From: Flavobacterium cupriresistens
GTDB lineage: Bacteria > Bacteroidota > Bacteroidia > Flavobacteriales > Flavobacteriaceae
Direction of reading: 5' to 3'
Assembly (NCBI RefSeq): GCF_020911925.1
Contig: NZ_CP087134.1
Location: forward strand, 2,976,001 to 3,040,000
Length of the DNA: 64,000 nt
Each line of letters opens with the position of its first letter. The stretch's first letter is position 1. Shown one piece after another: positions 54,287 to 63,828 of the stretch. The position numbers and the translations under genes were made by a program. Below the pieces are notes generated by a model. The model saw nothing but the letters and a program-made list of their open reading frames with translations. It did no database searches and had not been told where the DNA came from.

Positions 54287-54371
54287 AACCATATAAGTAA
54301 TGTAAGTTCATATTAAAAAGCTTTTCAAACTATGCGCAAAGCTTTAATGAACTTACATTACTTATATGGTT
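54287..54371. repeat. Palindrome with perfect 25-bp arms, downstream of the YihY gene
   Basis: Arms 54287-54311 and 54347-54371 are exact inverted copies and are identical to those at 53139. The loop differs from the upstream copy at only a few positions. It starts 18 bases after the YihY stop and may end its transcription. Confidence 0.9.
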
Positions 54372-54428
54372 TAGAAAATGAGTACCTTAAATGTTTAAAA
54401 ACACAAAGAAAAATTAATATTTATACAT

Positions 54429-54953
54429 ATGAAAATTATAGCGTTTGGAGGAAGTAACAGTCAGCATTCAATCAATAAAAAATTGGCAACATACGCAGCC
54501 GGTTTATTTGAAAATGCAGAAATTGAAGTTTTAGATTTAAATGATTATGCAATGCCCTTGTTTAGTGTCGATCTGGAAAAAGAAATAGGACAGCACGAAA
54601 TTGCCAAATTGTTTTTGAGTAAAATAGAGAGTGCTGATACTTTGGTCATTTCTCTGGCAGAAAACAACGGAAATTATTCGGCAGCTTTCAAAAACCTTTT
54701 TGATTGGAGTTCCAGAATTATGAAAGAAATTTTTCAGCAAAAGCCGATGCTGTTATTAGCGACCTCACCAGGAGCTAGAGGAGGAGCATCTGTTTTAGAA
54801 ATAGCAAACAATGCTTTACCAAGGTATGGAGCGCAGATAAAAGCGACTTTCTCCTTACCGGCTTTCAATGCTAATTTTGATATTGAGCAAAATAAAATTT
54901 CAAATACAGAGTTAGATAGAGAATTAAAAGAGAGTATAAAAGCCAGTTTCTAG
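54429..54953 (+). CDS. NADPH-dependent FMN reductase
   Basis: A 174-residue flavodoxin-fold reductase. The N-terminal phosphate loop is IIAFGGSNSQHSINKKLA, and the ATSPGARGGASVLEIA block matches PF03358 proteins that reduce FMN or azo and quinone compounds with NADPH. The conserved NNGNYSAAFKNLFDWSS loop lies between. It is only three bases upstream of the first transglutaminase-like gene, so the two are co-transcribed. The physiological acceptor is unknown. Confidence 0.87.
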   Translation: MKIIAFGGSNSQHSINKKLATYAAGLFENAEIEVLDLNDYAMPLFSVDLEKEIGQHEIAKLFLSKIESADTLVISLAENNGNYSAAFKNLFDWSSRIMKEIFQQKPMLLLATSPGARGGASVLEIANNALPRYGAQIKATFSLPAFNANFDIEQNKISNTELDRELKESIKASF

Positions 54954-54956
54954 TCC

Positions 54957-55937
54957 ATGATATTAAAAAAAAATACCATTTTCGTTCTTTTTCTAAGTGT
55001 CCTTTTTTTACAATCCGCTTACTCGCAAAAGTATAATGCGGTTGACAATATTGTTTTAAAATACCCAAAGCAATTTAGCAGTACTGAAAAATTAGCAGAA
55101 AGAATTGAGAAAGATTTTACTTCAGATTACGACAAAGCAAGAGCGATCTACAGTTGGATTGCTTTTAATATAAGTTACGATTTAGCCACATATCTGAATC
55201 CTCCAAGAGCACGAGGTTTTAGTTATACGACTGAATTGGATAAACAGCAAAAAATAAAACTTCAGAATGATAAAGACCTTCAAAAAGTGTTTAAAACCCG
55301 AAAAGCAGTTTGCGAAGGGTTTACGCTTTTGTACCGTCATTTGGCAGGATTGGTTGGTTTAAAGTGTGAGATTGTCCGCGGAGATTCTAAAACCAGATTG
55401 AATGATATCGGGCGACAAAACACTACCTCTAACCACGCCTGGAATGTTGTTCTAGCAGATGGAAAATGGCGATTGGTAGATGTGACCTGGGGAGAAGGAT
55501 ATTACGATCAAAGCAAAAGAAAATTGGCCAAAGATTTTACGGACATTTATTTTGATACCAATCCATCCTATTTTTTTGCCAAACATTTTCCTGATTCAGG
55601 TACTTATCTTGGGGATCAATTAAGTAAAAGTGATTTCATGAATGCACCTCTGATTTATAACAAAACGATTGAAGGGGACTATGAAATTATGGCACCTCAA
55701 TCGGGAACTATTACAGTGAAAAAAGGCGATAAGGTTACTTTTAGAATTAAAAACATTTCAAAAACAGCGGTACTTTTTTATCTGAATCAAAAAAATCAGG
55801 CGGTTCGAATCGAAAACTCAAAAGAAAGGGGGGGAAGTTTAGAATTTCAGGTTACATTTGACCAGAATATCGGCCAATACCTTACTTTTTATCTTGACAA
55901 AAGCAGTATTGTTTCCTTTAAAGTTATTCAAAAATAA
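54957..55937 (+). CDS. Exported transglutaminase-like protein, first of a tandem pair
   Basis: A 326-residue exported protein with a signal peptide (VLFLSVLFLQSAYSQ). The transglutaminase-like triad is Cys in KAVCEGFTLLYRHLA, His in SNHAWNVVLADGKW and Asp in VDVTWGEGYYD. A C-terminal beta domain of about 100 residues follows. Bacterial members are usually peptidases or of unknown role in the envelope. It is three bases after the FMN reductase and 42 before its paralogue. Confidence 0.85.
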   Translation: MILKKNTIFVLFLSVLFLQSAYSQKYNAVDNIVLKYPKQFSSTEKLAERIEKDFTSDYDKARAIYSWIAFNISYDLATYLNPPRARGFSYTTELDKQQKIKLQNDKDLQKVFKTRKAVCEGFTLLYRHLAGLVGLKCEIVRGDSKTRLNDIGRQNTTSNHAWNVVLADGKWRLVDVTWGEGYYDQSKRKLAKDFTDIYFDTNPSYFFAKHFPDSGTYLGDQLSKSDFMNAPLIYNKTIEGDYEIMAPQSGTITVKKGDKVTFRIKNISKTAVLFYLNQKNQAVRIENSKERGGSLEFQVTFDQNIGQYLTFYLDKSSIVSFKVIQK

Positions 55938-55979
55938 ATAAAACTTAAAACCAGATTTCCCAAAAATTACCTTAATTAA

Positions 55980-56963
55980 ATGCCACTAAAAAAACTCCTT
56001 ATCTTATTCCTTTTTGCGAATATGATTTTTTTACATGCCTCTTATTCCCAAAATTACAGCGCTATTGACAGTATTGTATTAAAATATCCGGATTTTGGAA
56101 ACACAACAAAATTAGCAGAAAGAATTAAAATAGATTTTACTTCAGAACATGATAAAGCAAGAGCAATATACAGTTGGATTGCTTTAAATTTAGAATATGA
56201 TTTAGAGACATTTTTAAATCCACGCGATAAAAAAAGTTTTTCAGCCAAAGAGGATGCTGATTGGGCTAAAAAAAAACAATTAAACGATGCCAGTACTACT
56301 CAAAAAGCCTTTAGATCCCGAAAAGCGGTATGCGAAGGATTTGCGAATTTGTATGCACATTTGGCTGCATTAACCGGATTAAAATGTCAGGTAGTAACCG
56401 GGGATTCAAAAGTAGATTTACCGGATATTGGAAGAAGAAATTATCTTTCGAATCATGCTTGGAATACGGTTCAGGTTGATGGAAAATGGATTTTAATTGA
56501 TGTTACCTGGGGACAAGGGTCTTATGATTTCAAACGTAAAGTACTGGTAAGGAAATTTACGCCTATTTATTTTGACATGGAGCCAAAATATTTTAACGCC
56601 AAACATTATCCTGAAGCTGCGATGTACAAAGGTAATACAGGAAATAAAAATGAATTTCTGAATGGACCACTTATCTATAACGATTTTATAGCGGAAAAGT
56701 GCGAAATCTTAATGCCTTTTTCGGGTGTAATTAATGCTAATGAAGGAGATAAGGTAACTTTTAAGATTAAAAATGTTTCAAAAGGGGATGATCTTTATTA
56801 TCTTGATAAAAAGGAAGAAAAAGTTAAAATTGAAAATCTAAAAGAACAGGATGGGGTATTAGAATTTCAAATTACTTATAATAGAAAACAGGGTCGTTTT
56901 ATTACTTTGTATCTTGATAAAAATGCTCTTGCTTCTTTTAAAGTAGTTCCAAAAACAATTTAG
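55980..56963 (+). CDS. Exported transglutaminase-like protein, second of a tandem pair
   Basis: A 327-residue paralogue of the preceding protein, closely similar along its whole length (shared KARAIYSWIA, SNHAWN, VTWG and the C-terminal FKIKNVSK block). Signal peptide FLFANMIFLHASYSQ. The triad is again complete: Cys in KAVCEGFANLYAHLA, His in SNHAWNTVQVDGKW, Asp in IDVTWGQGSYD. Divergence lies mainly in the region of residues 75-95. Tandem duplication is evident; a differing role is unknown. Confidence 0.85.
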   Translation: MPLKKLLILFLFANMIFLHASYSQNYSAIDSIVLKYPDFGNTTKLAERIKIDFTSEHDKARAIYSWIALNLEYDLETFLNPRDKKSFSAKEDADWAKKKQLNDASTTQKAFRSRKAVCEGFANLYAHLAALTGLKCQVVTGDSKVDLPDIGRRNYLSNHAWNTVQVDGKWILIDVTWGQGSYDFKRKVLVRKFTPIYFDMEPKYFNAKHYPEAAMYKGNTGNKNEFLNGPLIYNDFIAEKCEILMPFSGVINANEGDKVTFKIKNVSKGDDLYYLDKKEEKVKIENLKEQDGVLEFQITYNRKQGRFITLYLDKNALASFKVVPKTI

Positions 56964-57037
56964 ACTTTAAGGAGATTTCGAAATATTATTTTAATAGCGT
57001 ATCTTAGCAAGAAGTATAAAAAAATAGTTTTGGACTT

Positions 57038-58213
57038 ATGGAAACAACTTTTCTGAAATCAATTTTAGATAATGATTTCTATAAATTTACGATGCAGCAT
57101 GCTGTAATTAAACTTTTTCCAAAAGCAAAGGTGCGTTATGCTTTTATCAATCGTGGAAAGCATGTTTTTCCGCCCGGTTTTGCTGATTTGCTTCGGCGTT
57201 CGGTTGATGCGATGGCAGATTTGCGATTGACAAAAGAAGAGAAGCGTTATTTGTCTCATCATACCCATTACCTTGATCCCACCTATTTGGATTTTTTGCA
57301 AGGATACAGTTTTGATCCTTCAGAAGTCGAAATTAGTCAGGAAGGATTAGAGTTAAAAGTTACTATTGAAGGCTATTGGTATCGTACCATTTTGTGGGAA
57401 GTTCCTTTGATGGCTCTGATATCGGAACTTTTTTATAAAGCCAATCTTCTGATTCGATTAAACGATGATGCCATAAAAAGCCTGACCAAAGATAAAATAG
57501 ATAATTACAATGCACTTGGGGTGGCTGTTTTGGAATTTGGGACACGCCGCCGCCATTCTTACGAGGTGCAGGAGTTGGTAAATGAAACGCTGAATAATTT
57601 TGGTAATCAAAGTTTTATTGGAACCAGTAATGTGCATTTTGCAATGGTCAACAATAAACGACCACTGGGAACACATGCACACGAGTGGTTTATGTTTCAT
57701 GCAGCACAATACGGCTTTAAGATGGCCAATTCAATGAGTTTGGAGCATTGGACACAGGTGTATGGAGGAGATCTCGGAATTGCGCTTACAGATACGTATA
57801 CGTCGGATATATTTTTCAACCAATTTGATAAAAAATACTCCAAACTTTTTGATGGCGTTCGGCATGATAGTGGTGATCCCGTAGAATTTGCTCAGAAAGT
57901 AATTGCACATTACACCAAGATGGGAATTGACCCCAAGTCAAAAAGTATTGTTTTTTCGGATTCTCTTAATTTTGATAAAGTAAAAGTGATATCCGATTTC
58001 TGTAAAGACAAGATCAGAATGTCTTTTGGAATCGGAACTAATTTTACCAATGATGTTGGCCTTCCGTCTATGAATATGGTGGTGAAATTAACCGATACCA
58101 AACCAGATAATACACATTGGCAGGGAGTTGTGAAACTTTCTGACGAAAAAAATAAAAATACAGGAACGCCCGAAATGATTGCTTTGGCAAAAGAAGTACT
58201 GGGAATTAAATAG
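57038..58213 (+). CDS. pncB: Nicotinate phosphoribosyltransferase
   Basis: Enzyme of NAD salvage: nicotinate + PRPP to nicotinate mononucleotide. The 391-residue sequence has the standard N-terminus (LDNDFYKFTMQHAVIKLFPK), the conserved EFGTRRRHSYEVQ block, the active-site region around GTHAHEWFMFHAAQYG with the histidine used for phosphorylation, and DGVRHDSGDPVEFA. Alone between the transglutaminase pair and parE. Its regulation is not visible. Confidence 0.94.
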   Translation: METTFLKSILDNDFYKFTMQHAVIKLFPKAKVRYAFINRGKHVFPPGFADLLRRSVDAMADLRLTKEEKRYLSHHTHYLDPTYLDFLQGYSFDPSEVEISQEGLELKVTIEGYWYRTILWEVPLMALISELFYKANLLIRLNDDAIKSLTKDKIDNYNALGVAVLEFGTRRRHSYEVQELVNETLNNFGNQSFIGTSNVHFAMVNNKRPLGTHAHEWFMFHAAQYGFKMANSMSLEHWTQVYGGDLGIALTDTYTSDIFFNQFDKKYSKLFDGVRHDSGDPVEFAQKVIAHYTKMGIDPKSKSIVFSDSLNFDKVKVISDFCKDKIRMSFGIGTNFTNDVGLPSMNMVVKLTDTKPDNTHWQGVVKLSDEKNKNTGTPEMIALAKEVLGIK

Positions 58214-58376
58214 TATTTTTTGTTGTAACGTTGATTTTTTATATTTTTAAGGTCCGTATTATTTTAAAATCAATTTAAATAGTTTTAAAAAGCCGTTTTT
58301 ATTGATAACTTTAAAATGATACGCTTTCATTTTTTACCCAGAAATGGTACATTAGCCAAAAATCCTAAATTCATTT

Positions 58377-60248
58377 ATGCTAGAGCAAAATCAATATAAC
58401 GAAGATAACATTCGATCACTCGATTGGAAAGAACATATCCGTATGCGTCCGGGAATGTATATCGGAAAATTAGGTGATGGATCTTCACCAGATGATGGTA
58501 TTTATATTCTTTTAAAAGAGGTTTTAGACAACTGTATCGATGAATTCGTTATGGGTGCCGGAAAAACTATTGAAGTGACGATCAAGGATAAAACGGTTTC
58601 TGTTCGGGATTACGGACGTGGAATTCCGTTAGGTAAAGTAGTCGACGTAGTTTCGAAAATGAACACTGGAGGAAAGTACGATTCTAAAGCTTTCCAGAAA
58701 TCAGTGGGTCTGAATGGTGTCGGAACAAAAGCGGTTAATGCTTTGTCAAGTAGTTTTCGTGTAGAATCGGTTCGTGATGAGAAACAGAAAGCAGCAGAAT
58801 TTTCGGCAGGGAATCTTGTTTCAGAAGAAGATGTAATTGATACAACAAAACGAAAAGGAACAAAGGTTTCTTTTACACCGGACGAAACGATTTTCAAAAA
58901 CTATAAATTCCGTTTAGAATATGTAATCAAAATGGTCAAAAACTATTGTTATCTGAACAATGGTTTGACGATTATCTTCAATGGTGAAAAATACCTTTCA
59001 GAAAACGGTCTTAGAGATTTATTAGAAGAAACCATCAGTGAAGAAGATTTAGAATATCCGATTATTCATTTGAAAGATCATGATATTGAAATCGCTTTAA
59101 CACACAGTAAAACACAATATAGCGAAGAATACCATTCTTTTGTAAACGGTCAGAATACCACACAAGGAGGTACGCACTTAGCCGCTTACAGAGAAGCTGT
59201 TGTAAAAACCATTAGAGAATTTTATAACAAAAACTTTGAGGCATCAGACGTTCGTAAATCGATTGTGAGTGCGATTAGTATCAAGGTAATGGAACCTGTT
59301 TTTGAGTCTCAGACCAAAACCAAATTGGGTTCAATGGACATGGGTTCTGATGATGGAACGCCTGCAGTATCGGTTCGTACTTTTGTAAATGATTTTGTGA
59401 AAACCAAATTAGATAATTATTTACATAAAAATACACCAACGGCAGAAGCCTTGTTGCGTAAAATTTTACAAGCAGAACGCGAACGTAAGGAACTATCAGG
59501 AATTAGAAAACTGGCCACAGACCGTGCTAAAAAAGCCAATCTTCACAATAAAAAATTAAGAGATTGTCGTGCACATCTTCCTGATACAAAAAATCCAAGA
59601 AACTTAGAAAGTACTTTGTTTATTACCGAGGGAGATTCGGCATCGGGATCGATTACCAAATCGCGTGATGTAAATACACAAGCCGTTTTCAGTTTACGTG
59701 GTAAGCCTCTGAACTCGTACGGAATGAGCAAAAAGATTGTGTATGAAAACGAAGAATTTAATTTACTGCAAGCTGCTTTAGATATAGAAGACGGATTAGA
59801 AAAATTAAGATACAACAATATCGTAATCGCAACCGATGCCGATGTCGATGGTATGCACATCCGTTTGTTGTTGATTACGTTCTTTCTTCAGTTTTTCCCC
59901 GAATTAATAAAAGAAGGGCATTTATACATTTTGCAAACACCACTTTTTAGGGTTAGAAATAAAAAAGAAACGATCTATTGTTATTCGGAAGAAGAAAGAA
60001 AAGACGCGATTGAGAAATTAAAACCAAAGCCGGAAATCACGCGATTTAAAGGATTGGGAGAGATTTCGCCCGACGAGTTTAAAAACTTTATCGGAGATAC
60101 CATTCGCCTTGACCCGGTTATGATGGATAAAAATACTTCGATTGAGCAATTATTGTCTTTTTATATGGGTAAAAATACACCGGACAGACAAGAGTTTATT
60201 ATCAAGAATTTGAAGGTGGAGTTGGATGCGATTGAAGAAGAAGCTTAA
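58377..60248 (+). CDS. parE: DNA topoisomerase IV subunit B
   Basis: ATPase subunit of topoisomerase IV, which decatenates chromosomes. GHKL ATPase motifs: [23 protein letters not shown] and [14 protein letters not shown]. Transducer domain follows (about 220-390). The TOPRIM domain has TEGDSASG and [14 protein letters not shown]-terminus [19 protein letters not shown] is typical. Length 623 fits ParE, and it lacks the insertion of some GyrB proteins. parC is on the same strand but separated by a decayed gene of about 450 bases. Confidence 0.93.
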   Translation: MLEQNQYNEDNIRSLDWKEHIRMRPGMYIGKLGDGSSPDDGIYILLKEVLDNCIDEFVMGAGKTIEVTIKDKTVSVRDYGRGIPLGKVVDVVSKMNTGGKYDSKAFQKSVGLNGVGTKAVNALSSSFRVESVRDEKQKAAEFSAGNLVSEEDVIDTTKRKGTKVSFTPDETIFKNYKFRLEYVIKMVKNYCYLNNGLTIIFNGEKYLSENGLRDLLEETISEEDLEYPIIHLKDHDIEIALTHSKTQYSEEYHSFVNGQNTTQGGTHLAAYREAVVKTIREFYNKNFEASDVRKSIVSAISIKVMEPVFESQTKTKLGSMDMGSDDGTPAVSVRTFVNDFVKTKLDNYLHKNTPTAEALLRKILQAERERKELSGIRKLATDRAKKANLHNKKLRDCRAHLPDTKNPRNLESTLFITEGDSASGSITKSRDVNTQAVFSLRGKPLNSYGMSKKIVYENEEFNLLQAALDIEDGLEKLRYNNIVIATDADVDGMHIRLLLITFFLQFFPELIKEGHLYILQTPLFRVRNKKETIYCYSEEERKDAIEKLKPKPEITRFKGLGEISPDEFKNFIGDTIRLDPVMMDKNTSIEQLLSFYMGKNTPDRQEFIIKNLKVELDAIEEEA

Positions 60249-60271
60249 AAAACAACATATTATTGTCAAAC

Positions 60272-60719
60272 AATCTGCAAAATAAAGATGTATTTCAACA
60301 AGTAGTCGAGTTGCTTCAAAACGCTAGACAGCAGGTTTTATCAGGACTTTTACAACGATTGAATTAAGAATTTGGAAAAGGATTTTCGATAGATAATTTG
60401 GAAAGAATAAGGAAGTTTTATTTGACTTACTCAATTTCCGCGTCAGTGATGCGGATTTTACAAATTCGAAATACGCAATCAGTGACTGCGGAATTCATAT
60501 CTCAAAAAGAGCAGTCGGTTACTGCTCAATTTAGTAAACTAGATTATCCAACATTGTCTTCGTTTTTCAAATTGAGTTTTACGCACTACAATTTTTAATG
60601 CGTATTGATGATGAAAAAAGCATTTGGAAGATGAAAATAATGAGCAAATTTTTGCCAGCAAGTATAAGACCGTTTTACCTAGTGAGTCAGTATTAAAAAA
60701 ACGCATTGAAAACAGATAA
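60272..60719 (+). pseudogene. Decayed YhcG/DUF1016 (PDDEXK nuclease) gene between parE and parC
   Basis: Three frames carry fragments of a DUF1016 protein. Frame one (60272-60590) has FQQVVELLQNARQQVLSG, an in-frame TAA at 60365-60367, then EFGKGFSIDNLERIRKFYLT and LSFTHYNF. Frame two from about 60598 has MRIDDEKS. Frame three (about 60639-60719) has NEQIFASKYKTVLPSESV and ends in TAA. These match the N-terminal helical part and the extreme C-terminus of YhcG-type proteins, while the nuclease core between is missing. At least one stop, two frame changes and a large deletion make it non-functional. Confidence 0.8.
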
Positions 60720-60748
60720 CATTAAATTTATAATTTCGAATATAAATA

Positions 60749-63472
60749 ATGAAAGACGAAGAAGACGATAACATAATTCGGGACGGGGAAGATAATAATT
60801 ACGAAGAAAACTCAGCTGATGATAATCAGGATGGGGATTCTGACGAAATTATTGATGTAGATGCCAAACATTTCGAAGGCCAGCATTTTTACGAAAATCA
60901 GGAAGAGGAAGGTCAGGATACGATTACGAAAGTAACCGGAATGTATAAAGACTGGTTCCTGGATTATGCGTCGTACGTAATTCTGGAACGTGCAGTTCCT
61001 GCTATCGAAGACGGATTTAAACCGGTACAACGTCGTATTATGCACTCTTTGAAGGAGCTGGATGATGGTCGTTATAACAAAGTTGCCAATGTAGTTGGTC
61101 ACACCATGCAGTATCACCCACACGGAGATGCTAGTATTGGTGACGCTATGGTACAGATTGGTCAAAAAGATTTATTGATTGACTGCCAGGGAAACTGGGG
61201 AAATATATTAACGGGTGACGGTGCTGCAGCTTCGCGTTACATCGAAGCGCGTTTGTCTAAATTTGCTTTGGAAGTTTTATACTCTCCAAAAATTACCGAT
61301 TGGGGTGTTTCGTATGACGGACGTCGTGCTGAACCGAACAATCTTCCGGTAAAATTCCCATTACTACTGGCACAAGGAGCTGAAGGTATTGCGGTTGGAC
61401 TTTCAACGAAAGTTTTACCTCATAACTTCAATGAGTTAATCGATGCTTCAATTAAGATTTTAAAAGGAAAACCGTTTACACTTTATCCGGATTTTATGAC
61501 ACAGGGTATTGCCGATGTGTCCAATTATAATGACGGACTTCGTGGCGGTCGTGTGCGTGTGCGCGCTAAAATTGCCCAGTTGGATAAAAACACATTGGTG
61601 ATTACACAAATTCCGTTTTCGACCAATACCACGACTTTGATTGACAGTATTTTGAAAGCCAATGATAAAGGTAAAATCAAAATCAAGAAAATCGAAGACA
61701 ATACAGCAGCCGATGTTGAGATTTTAATTCACCTTTTTCCAGGCGTTTCTCCGGATAAAACAATTGATGCTTTGTTTGCTTTTACGGCCTGTGAAACTTC
61801 TGTAGCGCCTTTAGGTTGTGTAATTGAAGACAATAAACCGTTGTTTATAGGAGTTTCTCATATGTTGAAAATTTCAACAGAGAGAACGGTTGATTTACTG
61901 CGTCAGGAGTTGGAAATTCAATTGGAGGAATTAAAAAACAAATGGCATTTTGCTACTTTAGAAAAAATCTTCATCCGTGAAGAAATGTATATTGACTTTA
62001 AGCTGTATGGTGATAAAGAAGGATTATACAAATATATGTACGATCGATTTGAGCCTTTCAAAAAAGCATTCGTCAGAGAAATCAACGACGATGATTTGCA
62101 ACGACTGACTCAGATTCCGATGATTCGTATCACCCGTTTTGACTCTGATAAAGCCGATGATCTTATCGCTAGGTTAGAAGACGAAATGAAAGAGGTAGAG
62201 CATCATTTAGAAAACCTGATAGATTTTGCCATTGCCTACTTTACGAAATTAAAAGAGAAATACGGAAAAGGTCGTGAACGCCAGACAGAACTTCGTATTT
62301 TTGATAATGTTGAAGCTACAAAAGTAGTTTTAAGAAATACAAAACTGTACGTAAACCGCGAAGAAGGTTTCGTCGGAACGAGTTTAAAGAAAGACGAATA
62401 TGTAGCAGATTGTTCTGATATTGATGATGTAATTGTGTTTTTGCGTGATGGTACATTGATGATTACAAAAGTCGATTCCAAAACATTTACAGGAAAAGAT
62501 ATTATACATGTTGCCGTTTTTGATAAAGGAGACAAACGTACAATTTACAACATGATGTATCGTGATGGTAAATCGGGTCCTTCTTATATAAAACGTTTTA
62601 ACGTGACTGGAGTTACCCGTGACAAACCTTACGATTTGACAAATGGTACAAATGGTTCACAGGTCGTTTATTTTTCACATAATCCAAACGGAGAAGCTGA
62701 GGTGGTGACCATTTTACTGCGTCAGATTGGAACTATCAAAAAATTGAAATTTGATATTGATTTTGCTAATTTGGCGATTAAAGGACGCGCTTCAAAAGGG
62801 AATCTGGTTACTAAATATCCAATTAAAAAAATCGAATTAAAAGAGAAAGGAATTTCAACTTTACTACCAAGAAAAGTTTGGTTCGACGATACGGTAAAAC
62901 GTCTGAATGTAGATGCACGAGGCGAACTGTTAGGCGAATTTAAGCCAAGTGATAAGATATTGGTCATTAGCCAGGCAGGTAAAGTAAAAGTTATCATTCC
63001 GGAATTGTCTACTCATTTTGATGAAGATATGATTGTTCTGGAGAAATGGAAACCTAAGAAACCGATCTCAGCGATTTATTATGATGGGGAAAAAGAGCGC
63101 TATTTTCTGAAACGTTTTCTGGTGGAAACCGAAAACAAGGAAGAAAGTTTTATTACCGATCACCCAAATTCGCAATTAGAAATTGTATCGACAGACTATC
63201 GTCCGCTTGCGCAATTGGTTTTTGCAAAAGTAAAAGGAGTTCAGAAAGAAGATTTACATATTGATGTTGAGGATTTCATTGCTGTAAAAGGATTTAAAGC
63301 ATTAGGAAATCAATTGACCACTGATAAATTGAAACAGGTTAATTTATTAGAGCCATTGCCTTACGAAGAGCCTGTAGAAGAGGTTGTAGAAAGAAAAGTG
63401 AGTTATAATGACGATGGTTCAGTTGAAACCGAATTAGATGACGACGGCCAGATTGGTCTGGTTCTGGATTAA
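60749..63472 (+). CDS. parC: DNA topoisomerase IV subunit A
   Basis: DNA-cleaving subunit of topoisomerase IV. The catalytic tyrosine is in AAASRYIEARLSKFA, with the winged-helix block FKPVQRRIMHSLKELDDGRY before it. Beta-propeller DNA-binding repeats form the C-terminal 350 residues (about 560-870). The first 60 residues are a very acidic extension (DEEDDNIIRDGEDNNYEENS), an addition to the E. coli-type protein. Length 907. It follows parE and the decayed gene, and ends in a clean terminator. A promoter of its own is not obvious. Confidence 0.93.
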   Translation: MKDEEDDNIIRDGEDNNYEENSADDNQDGDSDEIIDVDAKHFEGQHFYENQEEEGQDTITKVTGMYKDWFLDYASYVILERAVPAIEDGFKPVQRRIMHSLKELDDGRYNKVANVVGHTMQYHPHGDASIGDAMVQIGQKDLLIDCQGNWGNILTGDGAAASRYIEARLSKFALEVLYSPKITDWGVSYDGRRAEPNNLPVKFPLLLAQGAEGIAVGLSTKVLPHNFNELIDASIKILKGKPFTLYPDFMTQGIADVSNYNDGLRGGRVRVRAKIAQLDKNTLVITQIPFSTNTTTLIDSILKANDKGKIKIKKIEDNTAADVEILIHLFPGVSPDKTIDALFAFTACETSVAPLGCVIEDNKPLFIGVSHMLKISTERTVDLLRQELEIQLEELKNKWHFATLEKIFIREEMYIDFKLYGDKEGLYKYMYDRFEPFKKAFVREINDDDLQRLTQIPMIRITRFDSDKADDLIARLEDEMKEVEHHLENLIDFAIAYFTKLKEKYGKGRERQTELRIFDNVEATKVVLRNTKLYVNREEGFVGTSLKKDEYVADCSDIDDVIVFLRDGTLMITKVDSKTFTGKDIIHVAVFDKGDKRTIYNMMYRDGKSGPSYIKRFNVTGVTRDKPYDLTNGTNGSQVVYFSHNPNGEAEVVTILLRQIGTIKKLKFDIDFANLAIKGRASKGNLVTKYPIKKIELKEKGISTLLPRKVWFDDTVKRLNVDARGELLGEFKPSDKILVISQAGKVKVIIPELSTHFDEDMIVLEKWKPKKPISAIYYDGEKERYFLKRFLVETENKEESFITDHPNSQLEIVSTDYRPLAQLVFAKVKGVQKEDLHIDVEDFIAVKGFKALGNQLTTDKLKQVNLLEPLPYEEPVEEVVERKVSYNDDGSVETELDDDGQIGLVLD

Positions 63473-63486
63473 GATAAATTAGTGTA

Positions 63487-63516
63487 AACCGTCTCAGTTT
63501 GAGGCGGTTTTTTTTG
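63487..63516 (+). terminator. Terminator of parC
   Basis: AACCGTCTCA (63487-63496) pairs with TGAGGCGGTT (63500-63509), one wobble, followed by a T run. Confidence 0.87.
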
Positions 63517-63617
63517 CTTTTGCTTGTAGCTATATAGCGATTTAGATTTTTTGCCACAGATTAATGGATTAGAATGATTTTATTTTAATATGAAGCGATA
63601 AAAGTTTTTTTTGAATA

Positions 63618-63738
63618 GCCTCCTGCTTTAGCTGGAGGAATCAGATAAAGTATAGATTTCAAGGCTTTAGCCAAAACTGCAATTTTGGCTAAAGCCTTTT
63701 TTGTATGCATTTTGGAACCTCCAGCTAAAGCAGGAGGC
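63618..63738. repeat. Nested palindrome: 21-bp outer arms around a 16-bp hairpin
   Basis: Outer arms GCCTCCTGCTTTAGCTGGAG... (63618-63638) and 63718-63738 are perfect over 21 bases. Between them, AAGGCTTTAGCCAAAA (63661-63676) and TTTTGGCTAAAGCCTT (63683-63698) form a perfect 16-bp stem with T-run. Core words GCTTTAG and CTAAAGC are shared by both layers. Confidence 0.88.
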
Positions 63739-63828
63739 AATTTACAATATAATTTTTGGAGTCATTTTTTGGCCCGACCTGTCATTCCGATTTCTATGAT
63801 AAAAAGCGAGCGTTAATTTCGAGGCACG

